From contig NZ_CP107796.1 in the NCBI RefSeq assembly GCF_036345995.1, positions 1,054,001-1,118,000 of the forward strand: a stretch of 64,000 nucleotides of DNA, written 5' to 3'. Within the stretch, counting starts at the first letter, position 1; every line of letters starts with the position of its first letter. The notes below the pieces were generated by a model. The model was not told the DNA's origin and did no database searches. It saw only the letters and a list, made by a program, of their open reading frames with translations. The position numbers and the translations under genes were made by a program. Source of the DNA: Streptomyces sp. NBC_00557. GTDB lineage: Bacteria; Actinomycetota; Actinomycetes; Streptomycetales; Streptomycetaceae. Shown in pieces: positions 28,886 to 36,471 of this stretch.

Positions 28886-29328
28886 GGCGCACCCGTGCGC
28901 GGGCCGGGCACGCCCGTGGCCCAGTCGGTGATGGTGACGGTCGTGCCCTTGCCGGGGCGGCTGTCGAGCGTGAACTCCTGGACCAGCCGCTTGGCGCCGC
29001 TCAGGCCGAGGCCCAGGCCGCCGCCGGTGGTGTAGCCGTCGGTCATGGCCAGATCGATGTCCCGGATGCCGGGGCCGTCGTCGACGAACGACAGCCGCAG
29101 TCCGCGCCTGCCCGCCTCTTCCAGGACTCTCATCTCCACGGACCCGCCACCGCCGTGCACCAGCGTGTTGCGGGCCAGTTCGCTGACCGCGGTGACCAGC
29201 TTCGTCTGCTGGACCAGACTGAAGCCGAGGTCGGCGGCGGCCCGGCGTACGCGCTGGCGTACCCAGGCCAGGTCCGCGTCCGAGCCGATGGGCAGACGCG
29301 TGGTCGGCGCGAGTGGGGCATGCATCAT
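28882..29328 (-). CDS. rsbT: RsbT-like switch serine/threonine kinase
   Basis: A 148-residue GHKL ATPase. Its N box is AVSELARNTLVHGGGG, G1 is VDDGPGI and G2 is GGGLGLGLSGAKRLVQ, all close to RsbT. In the stressosome model RsbT is held by RsbR/RsbS, phosphorylates them on stress, then leaves to activate a PP2C phosphatase. Coupled to rsbS upstream (ATGA at 29325-29328) and to the fusion gene downstream. A second ATG three bases inside is a possible start. Confidence 0.92.
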   Translation of the reverse strand: MMHAPLAPTTRLPIGSDADLAWVRQRVRRAAADLGFSLVQQTKLVTAVSELARNTLVHGGGGSVEMRVLEEAGRRGLRLSFVDDGPGIRDIDLAMTDGYTTGGGLGLGLSGAKRLVQEFTLDSRPGKGTTVTITDWATGVPGPRTGAP

Positions 29329-29741
29329 GCACCCTCTTCCGGATGAGCGGGTGAGGCTGCCGAGGGGGCACGGCCCAGCAGGGCCAGTGCCCTCTCGACG
29401 TCCAGGGCCGTGTCCAGGCCGGGCAGGGTGAGGCCCAGCTCGACCAGGGTGATGGCCACGGCGGGACGCATGCCGGCCAGCACCGTCCTGGCTGCCAGCA
29501 GGTGTGCGTTCGCGGCGATCTCGGCCAGGATGCGGCCGAGGAAGGAGTCGACCATCTCCACGCCGGAGATGTCGATCACGACACCGCCCACCGGCACCGG
29601 GCTGGCCGCGATGCGGTGGGCGAGGTCGTCCTTGAGCTGTTCGGCCGCCCCGTCGTGCAGCTCGCCTTGCAGGGTGACCAGCAGGACGTCTCCCAGTGCC
29701 AGGACCGGCACCGTGCCCGCGTGGCCGGAGAAGCCGGTCAC
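29325..29741 (-). CDS. rsbS: RsbS-like STAS domain stressosome scaffold protein
   Basis: A 138-residue STAS domain. The phosphorylation loop VVIDISGVEMVDSFLGRILA contains the Ser equivalent to Bacillus RsbS Ser59. AGMRPAVAITLVELGLTL is the second conserved motif. GTG 29741 overlaps the rsbR stop (GTGA). In the stressosome RsbS provides the RsbT-binding core. The order rsbR-rsbS-rsbT matches the classic module. Confidence 0.93.
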   Translation of the reverse strand: MTGFSGHAGTVPVLALGDVLLVTLQGELHDGAAEQLKDDLAHRIAASPVPVGGVVIDISGVEMVDSFLGRILAEIAANAHLLAARTVLAGMRPAVAITLVELGLTLPGLDTALDVERALALLGRAPSAASPAHPEEGA

Positions 29742-30634
29742 CGTGCGTTCGCTCCCGCGTCCGGGCGTGGCGAGACGACGATGCCCTGCTGGGTGAGGGC
29801 GTGGGCCAGGGCGTCGGCGAGGCCGGCCCGCGTGATGATCGACCCCAGGTCGATGCCGAGGTGCACGATGGTCTGCGCGATCGCGGGGCGGATGCCGGAG
29901 ACGATGCACTCGGCGCCCATCAGACGGGCCGCGGCGACGGTCTTCATCAGGTGCTGGGCGACGAGGGAGTCGACGGTCGGCACGCCGGTGATGTCGAGGA
30001 TGGCGTACCGGGCCCGCTGCTCGACGATGGCCTCCAGCAGGCTCTCCATCACCACCTGGCTGCGGGCGCTGTCCAGCGTGCCGATCAGCGGTACGGCGAC
30101 GACGCCCTCCCACAGCCTGATGACCGGGGTGGCCACCTCCAGCAGCTGCTCGCGCTGCCGGGCGATCAGCTCCTCCCCCGCGCTGAGGGTCGTCTCCATG
30201 ACGACGAGGCGCAGCGTCCCCATGAGCACCGCCAGCGCGAGCACGCACGCGTGCGCGTGCTCGTCGGCGGACCCGAACTCGGCGCGCAGCAACGCGGCGG
30301 CCGGTTCGCGCAGCCCGGCGACCTCCGCGGTGATCTGCGCGGGGCTGAATCCGGCCCGGGCACGGGAGGCGGCCATCCGGCCGAGCTGGTCCTTCACGGC
30401 GCCGAAGCCCGGGGCGTCGATGTCCTCCAGCCGCCCGGAGCGGGCCACCTCGGCCAGGGCGTCCACCACGGCCTTGCACGCCTCGACCGCCTCGTCCCGG
30501 GAGACGGTGAACACCATGCTGAACAGAGCGGCGTCCGCCCACCGCTGGGCGATCTGCTCGCGCCGCCGCTCCAGGAAGGCACCCAGCTCCTGCACGACCT
30601 CGGGGGCCACGTCGTGCTGCTCCGCCACCTGCAT
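29738..30634 (-). CDS. rsbR: RsbR-like stressosome sensor (globin-like N-domain + STAS)
   Basis: A 298-residue protein. The N-terminal ~165 residues are helical and resemble the non-haem globin or RsbRD-type sensor domain (LGAFLERRREQIAQRWADAA). The C-terminal STAS domain reads ILDITGVPTVDSLVAQHLMK with candidate phospho-Thr and Ser, then VSGIRPAIAQTIVHLGIDLG. ATG 30634 has AGGGAGACG immediately upstream. The first gene of a six-gene unit rsbR-rsbS-rsbT-fusion-PP2C-PP2C. A TTGCC-type palindromic element lies 56 bases upstream. Confidence 0.93.
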   Translation of the reverse strand: MQVAEQHDVAPEVVQELGAFLERRREQIAQRWADAALFSMVFTVSRDEAVEACKAVVDALAEVARSGRLEDIDAPGFGAVKDQLGRMAASRARAGFSPAQITAEVAGLREPAAALLRAEFGSADEHAHACVLALAVLMGTLRLVVMETTLSAGEELIARQREQLLEVATPVIRLWEGVVAVPLIGTLDSARSQVVMESLLEAIVEQRARYAILDITGVPTVDSLVAQHLMKTVAAARLMGAECIVSGIRPAIAQTIVHLGIDLGSIITRAGLADALAHALTQQGIVVSPRPDAGANAR

Positions 30635-30689
30635 CGTCTCCCTGCTGTGCGCTCGGCGGCCCGCCTGGCCGCCGAGCCATGGAACAATT

Positions 30690-30705
30690 ATTGCTTTATG
30701 GCAAG
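30690..30705. promoter_or_regulatory. Second copy of the TTGCC/GGCAA-type element, before rsbR
   Basis: ATTGCTTTATGGCAAG has TTGC and GCAA arms around a 6-base centre and shares nine of the 14 core positions with the perfect palindrome at 22914-22929. It is followed on the minus strand by an AT-rich stretch (AATAATTG) that could be the rsbR -10 region. Confidence 0.45.
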
Positions 30706-30749
30706 CGTTGGTGCGACGGTATCGGCCGAACCACACGCGATCGTCACAT

Positions 30750-31946
30750 TCAGCCCAGCGGCACCGGTCCGCCGCCCGGCTTCCTGCCCCGCCAGTCCAG
30801 ACACACCACCAGGGCGTCGTCGTCCGGCACCGGCTTGCCGCGGTGCCCGGTCAGCTCGCGCAGGATGGCGCGCGGCACCTCGGCGGCGGGCAGCAGCCGG
30901 GTGGCCTGGATGGCGCGGGCCAGCGCGGCGTCCCCGTACGTCTCGCCCTTGGGCGAGGCCACGGCGTGCACGCCGTCGCTGACGAAGACGAGCCGGTCGC
31001 CGGGCTCGACCTGGAAGTCCTGGGCCACATAGTCGGTCTCCTCGAACATGCCCAACGGAAGCTGGGCGTCGAAGGTGACGCGTTCCACCGTGCCGCCCCG
31101 CAGCCGCAGCATCTGGGGCGAGCCCGCGTCCACGACGCTGGCCCGGCCGGTGGCGAGGTCGAAGTCGAACATGAGCACGGACAGGTAGCAGCGCCCCTGG
31201 TAGTGCGCGTACACGGCCTGGTCGGCGAGGGCCGCCTGGTCGGCGATGGAGATGCCGGCGCGCCGCGCGTTGCGCAGGGCGTTGATGGCCAGGTTGGTCA
31301 GCAGGGAGGCCTCTATGCCCTCGCCCATGCCGTTGGTGACGTAGAGCATCAGATGGTCCGCCGTCGCGGACCAGTCGAAGTTGTCGCCGAAGATGGCGTA
31401 CGCCGGCTCCAGTTGAGCGCCCAGTTCGTACTCGGGGCGGGAGCAGGAGCGGCCGGGCAGCAGCTGCCACTGCATCTCGGCGGCCAGGGTGAGCCGCTCC
31501 TTGCGCCGCGCCTGCAGATACACGTCGGTGTCGCGCTCGGCCACGATCAGCTCGTGCCCCAGCACCTCGGCGATCTCGGCCAGTTCGGGCTCCCAGCGGC
31601 GCACCGCCTCGCCCCCGGGCAGGGTCACGGACAGCACGCCGAGCCGGTCGCCGCGCACGGTCACCGGCAGGTGCAGGCGGGCCCGCCCGTCCCGGCCCTC
31701 CTCGCAGTACGGCTTCTGCGAGCCGAAGGCGCGGCCGGCCGGGCTGTTGTGCACCGACACCGGCTGAAGCGCGCGGGGCGACAACGGCTGAAGCACCGTC
31801 AGGCCGTAGTCGGCCATCAACAGCTCGGCGTCTTCCGCGCCGTACTGCTCGATCAGTACGACGCGCACGGCGTCGAGCAGGTCGTGGGGAGCCGCCGTGC
31901 GCAGAGCGCGTTCAGCGGCAAGGAATCTTTTCACGATGAGAAACAC
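30750..31946 (-). CDS. GAF/SpoIIE-type (PP2C) phosphatase-like protein, paralogue B
   Basis: A 398-residue paralogue of the 24803-25990 protein, with MADYGLTVLQPLSP in the sensor region and LTLAAEMQWQLLPGR before the phosphatase domain. Here the first (FGDNFDW), third (VSDGVHA) and fourth (DDDALVVCLDW) metal-binding aspartates are present, but the second reads VTNGMGEG, with Asn (AAC) for Asp. GTG 31946 was chosen because AAAGG sits five bases upstream and it gives a length matching the paralogue; an upstream GTG at 32018 extends it by 24 residues. It lies upstream of rsbR by 115 bases and is divergent from the third marR gene. Confidence 0.85.
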   Translation of the reverse strand: MFLIVKRFLAAERALRTAAPHDLLDAVRVVLIEQYGAEDAELLMADYGLTVLQPLSPRALQPVSVHNSPAGRAFGSQKPYCEEGRDGRARLHLPVTVRGDRLGVLSVTLPGGEAVRRWEPELAEIAEVLGHELIVAERDTDVYLQARRKERLTLAAEMQWQLLPGRSCSRPEYELGAQLEPAYAIFGDNFDWSATADHLMLYVTNGMGEGIEASLLTNLAINALRNARRAGISIADQAALADQAVYAHYQGRCYLSVLMFDFDLATGRASVVDAGSPQMLRLRGGTVERVTFDAQLPLGMFEETDYVAQDFQVEPGDRLVFVSDGVHAVASPKGETYGDAALARAIQATRLLPAAEVPRAILRELTGHRGKPVPDDDALVVCLDWRGRKPGGGPVPLG

Positions 31947-32083
31947 ACCAACCTTTCGCCGGACAACGTAGGGGCCTCGCTCACGAGGCCGAACTCCTGC
32001 CTGAGCCACGTCTGTCACGCCGGATCGGCTCCGGCCGCGCGTGCGCCTAGTACGCTGACAGGCGCCCCAGTGCCTGCGAGAGT

Positions 32084-32569
32084 GTGACCGTGACTGCCTT
32101 CCGCCGCCGCCCAGAGCCCGAAGAGGTCGCGCGTGTGACCACCAAGGCCGTCGAGCTGCTGGAGGTCGTGTGGGGCCGGGCCTCCACCGCGCCCACCTCC
32201 GCGTCCCAGCTTCGGGTGCTGCACATCCTCGAGCACCACGACGGCATCAACCTGCGCACGCTCGCCGAGAGCCTCGCCTCGACCCCGCCGTCCACGAGCC
32301 GGTTGTGCGACCGGCTCGTCGCCGCCGGGTTCGTCGAGCGGGTGGTGAGCGCGGAGGACCGGCGCGAAGTGCGGCTGCACCTCAGCGGCCGAGGCCGCGC
32401 CTTCCTCGCCGACCTGCGCACCCGCCGCGAGCGGGAGCTGCGGAAAGTGCTGGCGGATATGCCCGCCGTCAAGCGGATCGCGCTGCTGGAGGGGCTCGAG
32501 GCGTTCTGCGCCACAGCGGCGACGCAGATACACGAGGACACCACGGATCCCAGCAGCCAGACCGCCTGA
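32084..32569 (+). CDS. MarR family transcriptional regulator (third)
   Basis: A 161-residue winged-helix protein: TSASQLRVLHILEHHDGINL, recognition helix STPPSTSRLCDRLVAAGFVE, wing SAEDRREVRLHLSGRG. It is closely related to the second MarR. GTG 32084 is followed by TVTAFRRRPEPEEV; a ribosome-binding site GAGAG lies eight bases upstream. It is divergent from PP2C paralogue B. The 137-base shared interval does not contain the TTGCC palindrome; instead two copies lie ~130 bases beyond its 3' end. Confidence 0.87.
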   Translation: MTVTAFRRRPEPEEVARVTTKAVELLEVVWGRASTAPTSASQLRVLHILEHHDGINLRTLAESLASTPPSTSRLCDRLVAAGFVERVVSAEDRREVRLHLSGRGRAFLADLRTRRERELRKVLADMPAVKRIALLEGLEAFCATAATQIHEDTTDPSSQTA

Positions 32570-32691
32570 GCCGCCGTGGGCGGCGCCTGCGCCACCGCCG
32601 CCTTTCGGCGACGACGACCAGCGCACGGAGTGGTCTCCGTCCACCGGAGCATTCCAGGTCCTTCCCCGCGCACGTCCGACACGGCTACTTT

Positions 32692-32724
32692 GTTGCCTCA
32701 TGGCTATTGTTGTCAAACGGCAAC
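32692..32724. promoter_or_regulatory. Tandem pair of TTGCC/GGCAA-type elements between convergent genes
   Basis: Copy a, GTTGCCTCATGGCTAT (32692-32707), and copy b, GTTGTCAAACGGCAAC (32709-32724), are spaced 17 bases centre to centre. They lie between the 3' ends of marR (32569) and the PAS/GAF phosphatase gene (32845), where no gene start is known. On the minus strand a GGAAGG ribosome-binding site (32660-32665) and ATG 32652 follow at the distance seen at the other sites. The 32570-32844 interval holds no other recognisable feature. Confidence 0.45.
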
Positions 32725-32844
32725 AGTCCGTCCGACAGCCCCTTACGTGGATGCAGTTACCCCGTAACGGCGCGATGTGCAGATGTTGTGCCGAATGTCT
32801 CGGCGGAGGGCGGCGGAATCCGGGCAAGCAGGGCGTACGCCCGC

Positions 32845-34914
32845 TCAGGCCAGGGCGCGGGCGATGAGCAAGGCGACGTCGTCCTCGCCACCGGGCGAGC
32901 GCAGCGTCTGCAGGAGCCGGTCGCAGGTCTCCTCGACACCGTGGCCGCGGGTCGCGGTGAGGGTGTCGAGGAGGGTGTCCAGGCGGGCGTCGATGGGCTC
33001 GCTCCGGGTCTCGACCAGGCCGTCGGTGTAGAGGACCAGTTCGTCGCCGGGCCGGAAGGGGATGGTGGCCGCCTCGAAGGGCACCCCGCCGACGCCGAGC
33101 GGCGCGCCGGTGGGCAGGTCGAGCAGCCGCGCCGCCCGGCCGCGCCGGGTCAGGACGGGGGGCAGGTGGCCGGCGAGGCAGATCTCGCAGGTGCCCGTGT
33201 GGGGGTCGTAGACGCAGTAGATGCAGGTGGTGATGGTCTGCTCGATCACCTCGGTCAGATGGTCCAGGTGGTGCAGGGCCTCGGCGGGGGCGAGCGAGAG
33301 TTCGGCGAACGCGCGGGCGGCGCTGCGCAGTTGGCCCATGGTGGCGGCGGCCTTGATGCCGCTGCCCATGACGTCCCCGACGACCAGGGCGGTGCGGTCG
33401 CCCTGCAGCGGGATGGCGTCGTACCAGTCGCCGCCGATCTCGCTCGTGGCGCCGGCCGGCTGGTAGCGGCAGGCGACCTCCAGGCCGGGCAGGCCCGAGG
33501 GGGGCTCGGGGAGCAGGCTGCGCTGGAGGGTCAGGGCCGCGTCGCGCTGGGCCTGGTATCCGCGGGCGTTGTCGATGCAGACCGCGGCGCGGGCGGCCAG
33601 CTCGCTGGCGAGGAAGGCGTCGGCGTCGTCGAAGGGGACGGGGTTGCGGATGCGGGTGAGGTGGAGGGCGCCCAGGACTTCACCCCGGGCCAGGAGCGGT
33701 ACGGCCAGGTAGGAGTGGACGCCCGCCGCGTCCATGAGGGAGGCGGCCTCGCCGTGCCGGGCGATGCGGCCCAGATCCTCTCGGGTGGTGTGGGGCACCA
33801 GGACGGGCCGGCGGGTGCGCACGCACCGGGTGATCAGCCGGTCGCCGCCGTAGCTGGCGAGGCCCCCGGGCGGGTCCGCGGCCCGGACGGCCTCGGTGGG
33901 GTGGGCCGCGCTCACGGCGAGGGTGTGGAAGAGCGCCGGCCCGTCGTGCGGCGCCGCCCGGCCGTCGAGGGCGCTGTCGAGGACGTCCACGGCCGCAACG
34001 TCGGCCAGCACCGGTACGACGACGTCGGCGAGTTCCCGCGCGGTGGTCTCCACGTCCAGTGTCGTGCCCACGGCGGTGGAGGCCCTGGCGATCAGTGACA
34101 GCCGTTCCCGGGCCCGGGCCGCCTCGGCGGCGGCTCGATGGCGTTCGGTGACGTCGATGACGACGTAGACGAGGCCGAGGACCCGCCCGCCGGAGTCCTC
34201 CAGCCGGTAGTACGACACGGACCAGGCGTGCTCGTGGTCCGGGTCGCCGGGAGGACGGCAGACGATGTGCCGGTCCACGACCGACTCGCCGGTCTCCAGG
34301 ACATGACGCAGACGCCCCTCCGGGTCGGTGTCCAGGTAGGTGAGAACCTCCCCGACCGGGCGGCCCAGGCGCTCGGCGGCGGACTGACCGGTGATGCGTT
34401 CGAGCGCGGGATTCACGGCCAGGTACCGCAGGTCCGGGTCCAGGATGGCCAGCCCCACCGGGGACTGGGACACCAGGCACATGGCGAGGGCGGCATCGCG
34501 CTCGACGCGCTCCACCGCGCTCTGGTCCGCGGCGAGGCCGAGGGCGTAGACGTCACCGAGGTCGTCCAGCAGCCGCATGTTGCGGAATTCCACCATGCGG
34601 GTGCTGCCGTCCCTGCGCCGGATCGGGAAGGCCCCGGCCCAGTCGGTGCCCGTCCCCATGACCTCGGCGAACAGCTTGATCACTTCGTCACGGTGCTGCT
34701 CGTGGACCATGAGCTGGGCCGCGTACTGCCCCAGCGCCTGCTCGGCGGTGTAGCCGAAGAGGTCCTCGGCCTTCGGGCTCCAGAAGACCACCTGCCCCTC
34801 GGCGTTCAGGACCACCGCGGCGACGCTGAGCAGATCCAGCAGGCCACTGGGCGGCGCGGCGGAAGCCGCCGCCGACCGGTCGTGGCCTGCCCGGGAGGGT
34901 TGCGTCGCGCCCAT
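32845..34914 (-). CDS. PAS-PAS-GAF-PP2C (SpoIIE-type) phosphatase
   Basis: A 689-residue sensor phosphatase. Two PAS domains (~25-130, VVLNAEGQVVFWSPKAEDLF; ~150-265, LAILDPDLRYLAVNPALERI) are followed by a GAF domain (~285-450) and a PP2C domain with GGDWYDAI, VVGDVMGSGIKAAATMGQL, LVLYTDGLVETR and GGEDDVALLIA, so all metal ligands are intact. It has no transmembrane segments, so it likely senses a cytoplasmic ligand or redox state. ATG 34914 has GGAAGGAAG upstream. A 870-base interval separates it from the next gene upstream. Confidence 0.92.
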   Translation of the reverse strand: MGATQPSRAGHDRSAAASAAPPSGLLDLLSVAAVVLNAEGQVVFWSPKAEDLFGYTAEQALGQYAAQLMVHEQHRDEVIKLFAEVMGTGTDWAGAFPIRRRDGSTRMVEFRNMRLLDDLGDVYALGLAADQSAVERVERDAALAMCLVSQSPVGLAILDPDLRYLAVNPALERITGQSAAERLGRPVGEVLTYLDTDPEGRLRHVLETGESVVDRHIVCRPPGDPDHEHAWSVSYYRLEDSGGRVLGLVYVVIDVTERHRAAAEAARARERLSLIARASTAVGTTLDVETTARELADVVVPVLADVAAVDVLDSALDGRAAPHDGPALFHTLAVSAAHPTEAVRAADPPGGLASYGGDRLITRCVRTRRPVLVPHTTREDLGRIARHGEAASLMDAAGVHSYLAVPLLARGEVLGALHLTRIRNPVPFDDADAFLASELAARAAVCIDNARGYQAQRDAALTLQRSLLPEPPSGLPGLEVACRYQPAGATSEIGGDWYDAIPLQGDRTALVVGDVMGSGIKAAATMGQLRSAARAFAELSLAPAEALHHLDHLTEVIEQTITTCIYCVYDPHTGTCEICLAGHLPPVLTRRGRAARLLDLPTGAPLGVGGVPFEAATIPFRPGDELVLYTDGLVETRSEPIDARLDTLLDTLTATRGHGVEETCDRLLQTLRSPGGEDDVALLIARALA

Positions 34915-35784
34915 GCCTCGGCTTCCTTCCCGCCCGGCCCCTCGGCTCGCGCCGTACGGGCCGGCGTTCTGGTCTCTCCCTCGTCTCTCCTCCATGGTCG
35001 GCCCAGGCCGGGCAGCACACATCTGGACCGGCCGCGGCACACCGGCCCCCGGGGCCTTGCCCCGCGGTGTGATCGGTGGGTGGTGGCACGCTGCGCGGGC
35101 ATCGCCCCCGCGGGGCGGGGGCGGGGGCGCGGGCCGTGCCGGACGGTACGACGCCGGCGGTCGGCGCGTACGAGGTCGTGCCGGACGTGCCTGACGTGCC
35201 ACGAGGGGCCGGACGCGCCCGACGGGCCGGACGCGCCGGACGGGCCACGACGACCGGCCCGGGTGACGCCGGCGGGGTCGCCGTCGGCGCCGCGGCGCGG
35301 AAGCGTGCGCCCTGCTCACCGACGAGCGGCTCGGCGCCGCGGGGATCGTCGCCGGGGGTGGCTCGGCGATCACCATCAGGCCGCCGAGCCGAAGATCGCC
35401 TGGGCCGCCGAGGGAACCCGAGCGGTACGCCCGCGTCCGGCGGCTGTGCATGCCCGGCCCTCGGCTGGTCAGCGAGCTCACCGGCGCCCACGTGCCGGAC
35501 CGCCGCTCGCCGCTCGGCCCGGCCTGGCGACGGCGACCGCCGTGCCGACCGTTGCCGCGCCGCCGGCGAGCGCCGCCACCGCCGCCACCGTCGGCACCCA
35601 CGCCAAGGTCAGGCCCCACGGGCCCCGACCGGACCCGGCCGCGAATGCTAGGGTCGCGACCGCGCGGCACGGGATGAGGCGGCCGGCGCCAGCGCGGTCC
35701 GTGCGCTCCGCTTCCCCACCGGTCACGCCGAACGGCTGGGCACCCGAGCCGGCGTTCCGCCATGACGACAGCAGGAGCCACCGT
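34915..35784. other. Long very GC-rich intergenic stretch
   Basis: About 870 bases without a supported gene. Open frames exist on both strands but are GC-driven: none has a ribosome-binding site or recognisable motifs. It contains the leader of the PAS/GAF phosphatase gene, an 18-base tandem repeat (35211-35246), and a TAGGGT -10-like box near 35649 overlapping a GGTCGCGACC palindrome before the histidine phosphatase gene. Plus-strand fragments such as LLTDERLGAAGIVAGGGSAI hint at decayed coding sequence, but not enough to name. Confidence 0.55.
35211..35246. repeat. Two 18-bp direct tandem repeats
   Basis: GGACGCGCCCGACGGGCC followed directly by the same sequence with one change (C to G at the tenth base). 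Non-coding; function unknown. Confidence 0.75.
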
Positions 35785-36369
35785 TTGACCAGCCGAGTCC
35801 TCCTGGTCTCCCCCGCGATGAGCGAGTCCGCGCGGCAGGCGCGTTTCGACGACGGCGGACCGCTCGACGACGGCGGCGCGGCACAGTCCCGCGCGGCGGC
35901 GGGCTCGCTGCCCTCCGCGGTGCGTGTCCTCTTCTCCCCCGGCGTGCGCTGCCGGGAGACGGCCGTGGCGCTGGGCCTCGACGGCGTGCCGGCAAGGGAG
36001 TTGGCGGGGCTCGACGTGGGGCGCTGGCGCGGCCGGACCCTGGGCGAGGTGGGGGCCGCCGAGCCGGACGCGGTGGGCCGCTGGCTCACCGACCCGGAGT
36101 GCGCACCGCACGGCGGTGAGTCCGTGCGCGACCTGTGCGGGCGCGTCGGGCGCTGGCTGGCCGACGCGCGGGCGCTGGACGGCCGTACGCTCGCCGTGGT
36201 CGAGCCGGAGGTGGTGCGGGCGGCGGTCGTGGGCGCGCTGGGGCTGCCCCTGTCCGTCTTCTGGCGCCTCGACGTACCGCCGTTGACGGTCACCGAACTC
36301 AGTGGCCGGGCCGGGCGCTGGAATCTGCGTCTGGGGCGTCCGCTCGCCGCGTCGGAGGAGGCCGGATAG
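35785..36369 (+). CDS. Histidine phosphatase superfamily protein, divergent active site
   Basis: A 194-residue phosphoglycerate-mutase-like fold protein. The usual N-terminal RHG motif is not present; the chain starts TSRVLLVSPAMSESARQARF, so the phospho-accepting His appears replaced by the SPAMSESARQA segment. Later parts are typical: FSPGVRCRETAVALG, LDVGRWRGRTLGEV, HGGESVRDLCGRVG (second conserved His-Gly-Glu) and TLAVVEPEVVRAAVVGALGL. TTG 35785 has AGGAG seven bases upstream. Converges with cbtA; such proteins often accompany cbtAB, where a CobC-like role in cobalamin metabolism has been suggested, but the missing RHG makes catalysis doubtful. Confidence 0.78.
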   Translation: MTSRVLLVSPAMSESARQARFDDGGPLDDGGAAQSRAAAGSLPSAVRVLFSPGVRCRETAVALGLDGVPARELAGLDVGRWRGRTLGEVGAAEPDAVGRWLTDPECAPHGGESVRDLCGRVGRWLADARALDGRTLAVVEPEVVRAAVVGALGLPLSVFWRLDVPPLTVTELSGRAGRWNLRLGRPLAASEEAG

Positions 36370-36425
36370 CCGGCTCCGGCGGGGACGGCCTGGAGGCGGT
36401 GCGGCGGTGCGGTGGTGCCACGGCG

Positions 36426-36456
36426 AAGGGCCCCTCGGGCGGTTCCGAGGGGCCTT
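36426..36456. terminator. Bidirectional terminator between the histidine phosphatase and cbtA
   Basis: AAGG-GCCCCTCGG pairs with CCGAGGGGC-CTT around a GCGGTT loop. It lies between convergent stops at 36369 and 36472. Confidence 0.75.
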
Positions 36457-36471
36457 GGGCTGCTGGACCGG

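Noticed and set aside
32047-32652. Minus-strand 201-codon frame starting at ATG 32652 with a good ribosome-binding site
   Set aside because: It is fully antisense to marR and its Ser/Arg-rich translation looks like a shadow; retained only as a possible antisense transcript, not as a gene.
34138-36369. Long plus-strand frame running into the histidine phosphatase
   Set aside because: Only the part from TTG 35785 has protein-like composition and a ribosome-binding site; the rest is antisense to the PAS/GAF phosphatase or intergenic GC-rich noise.
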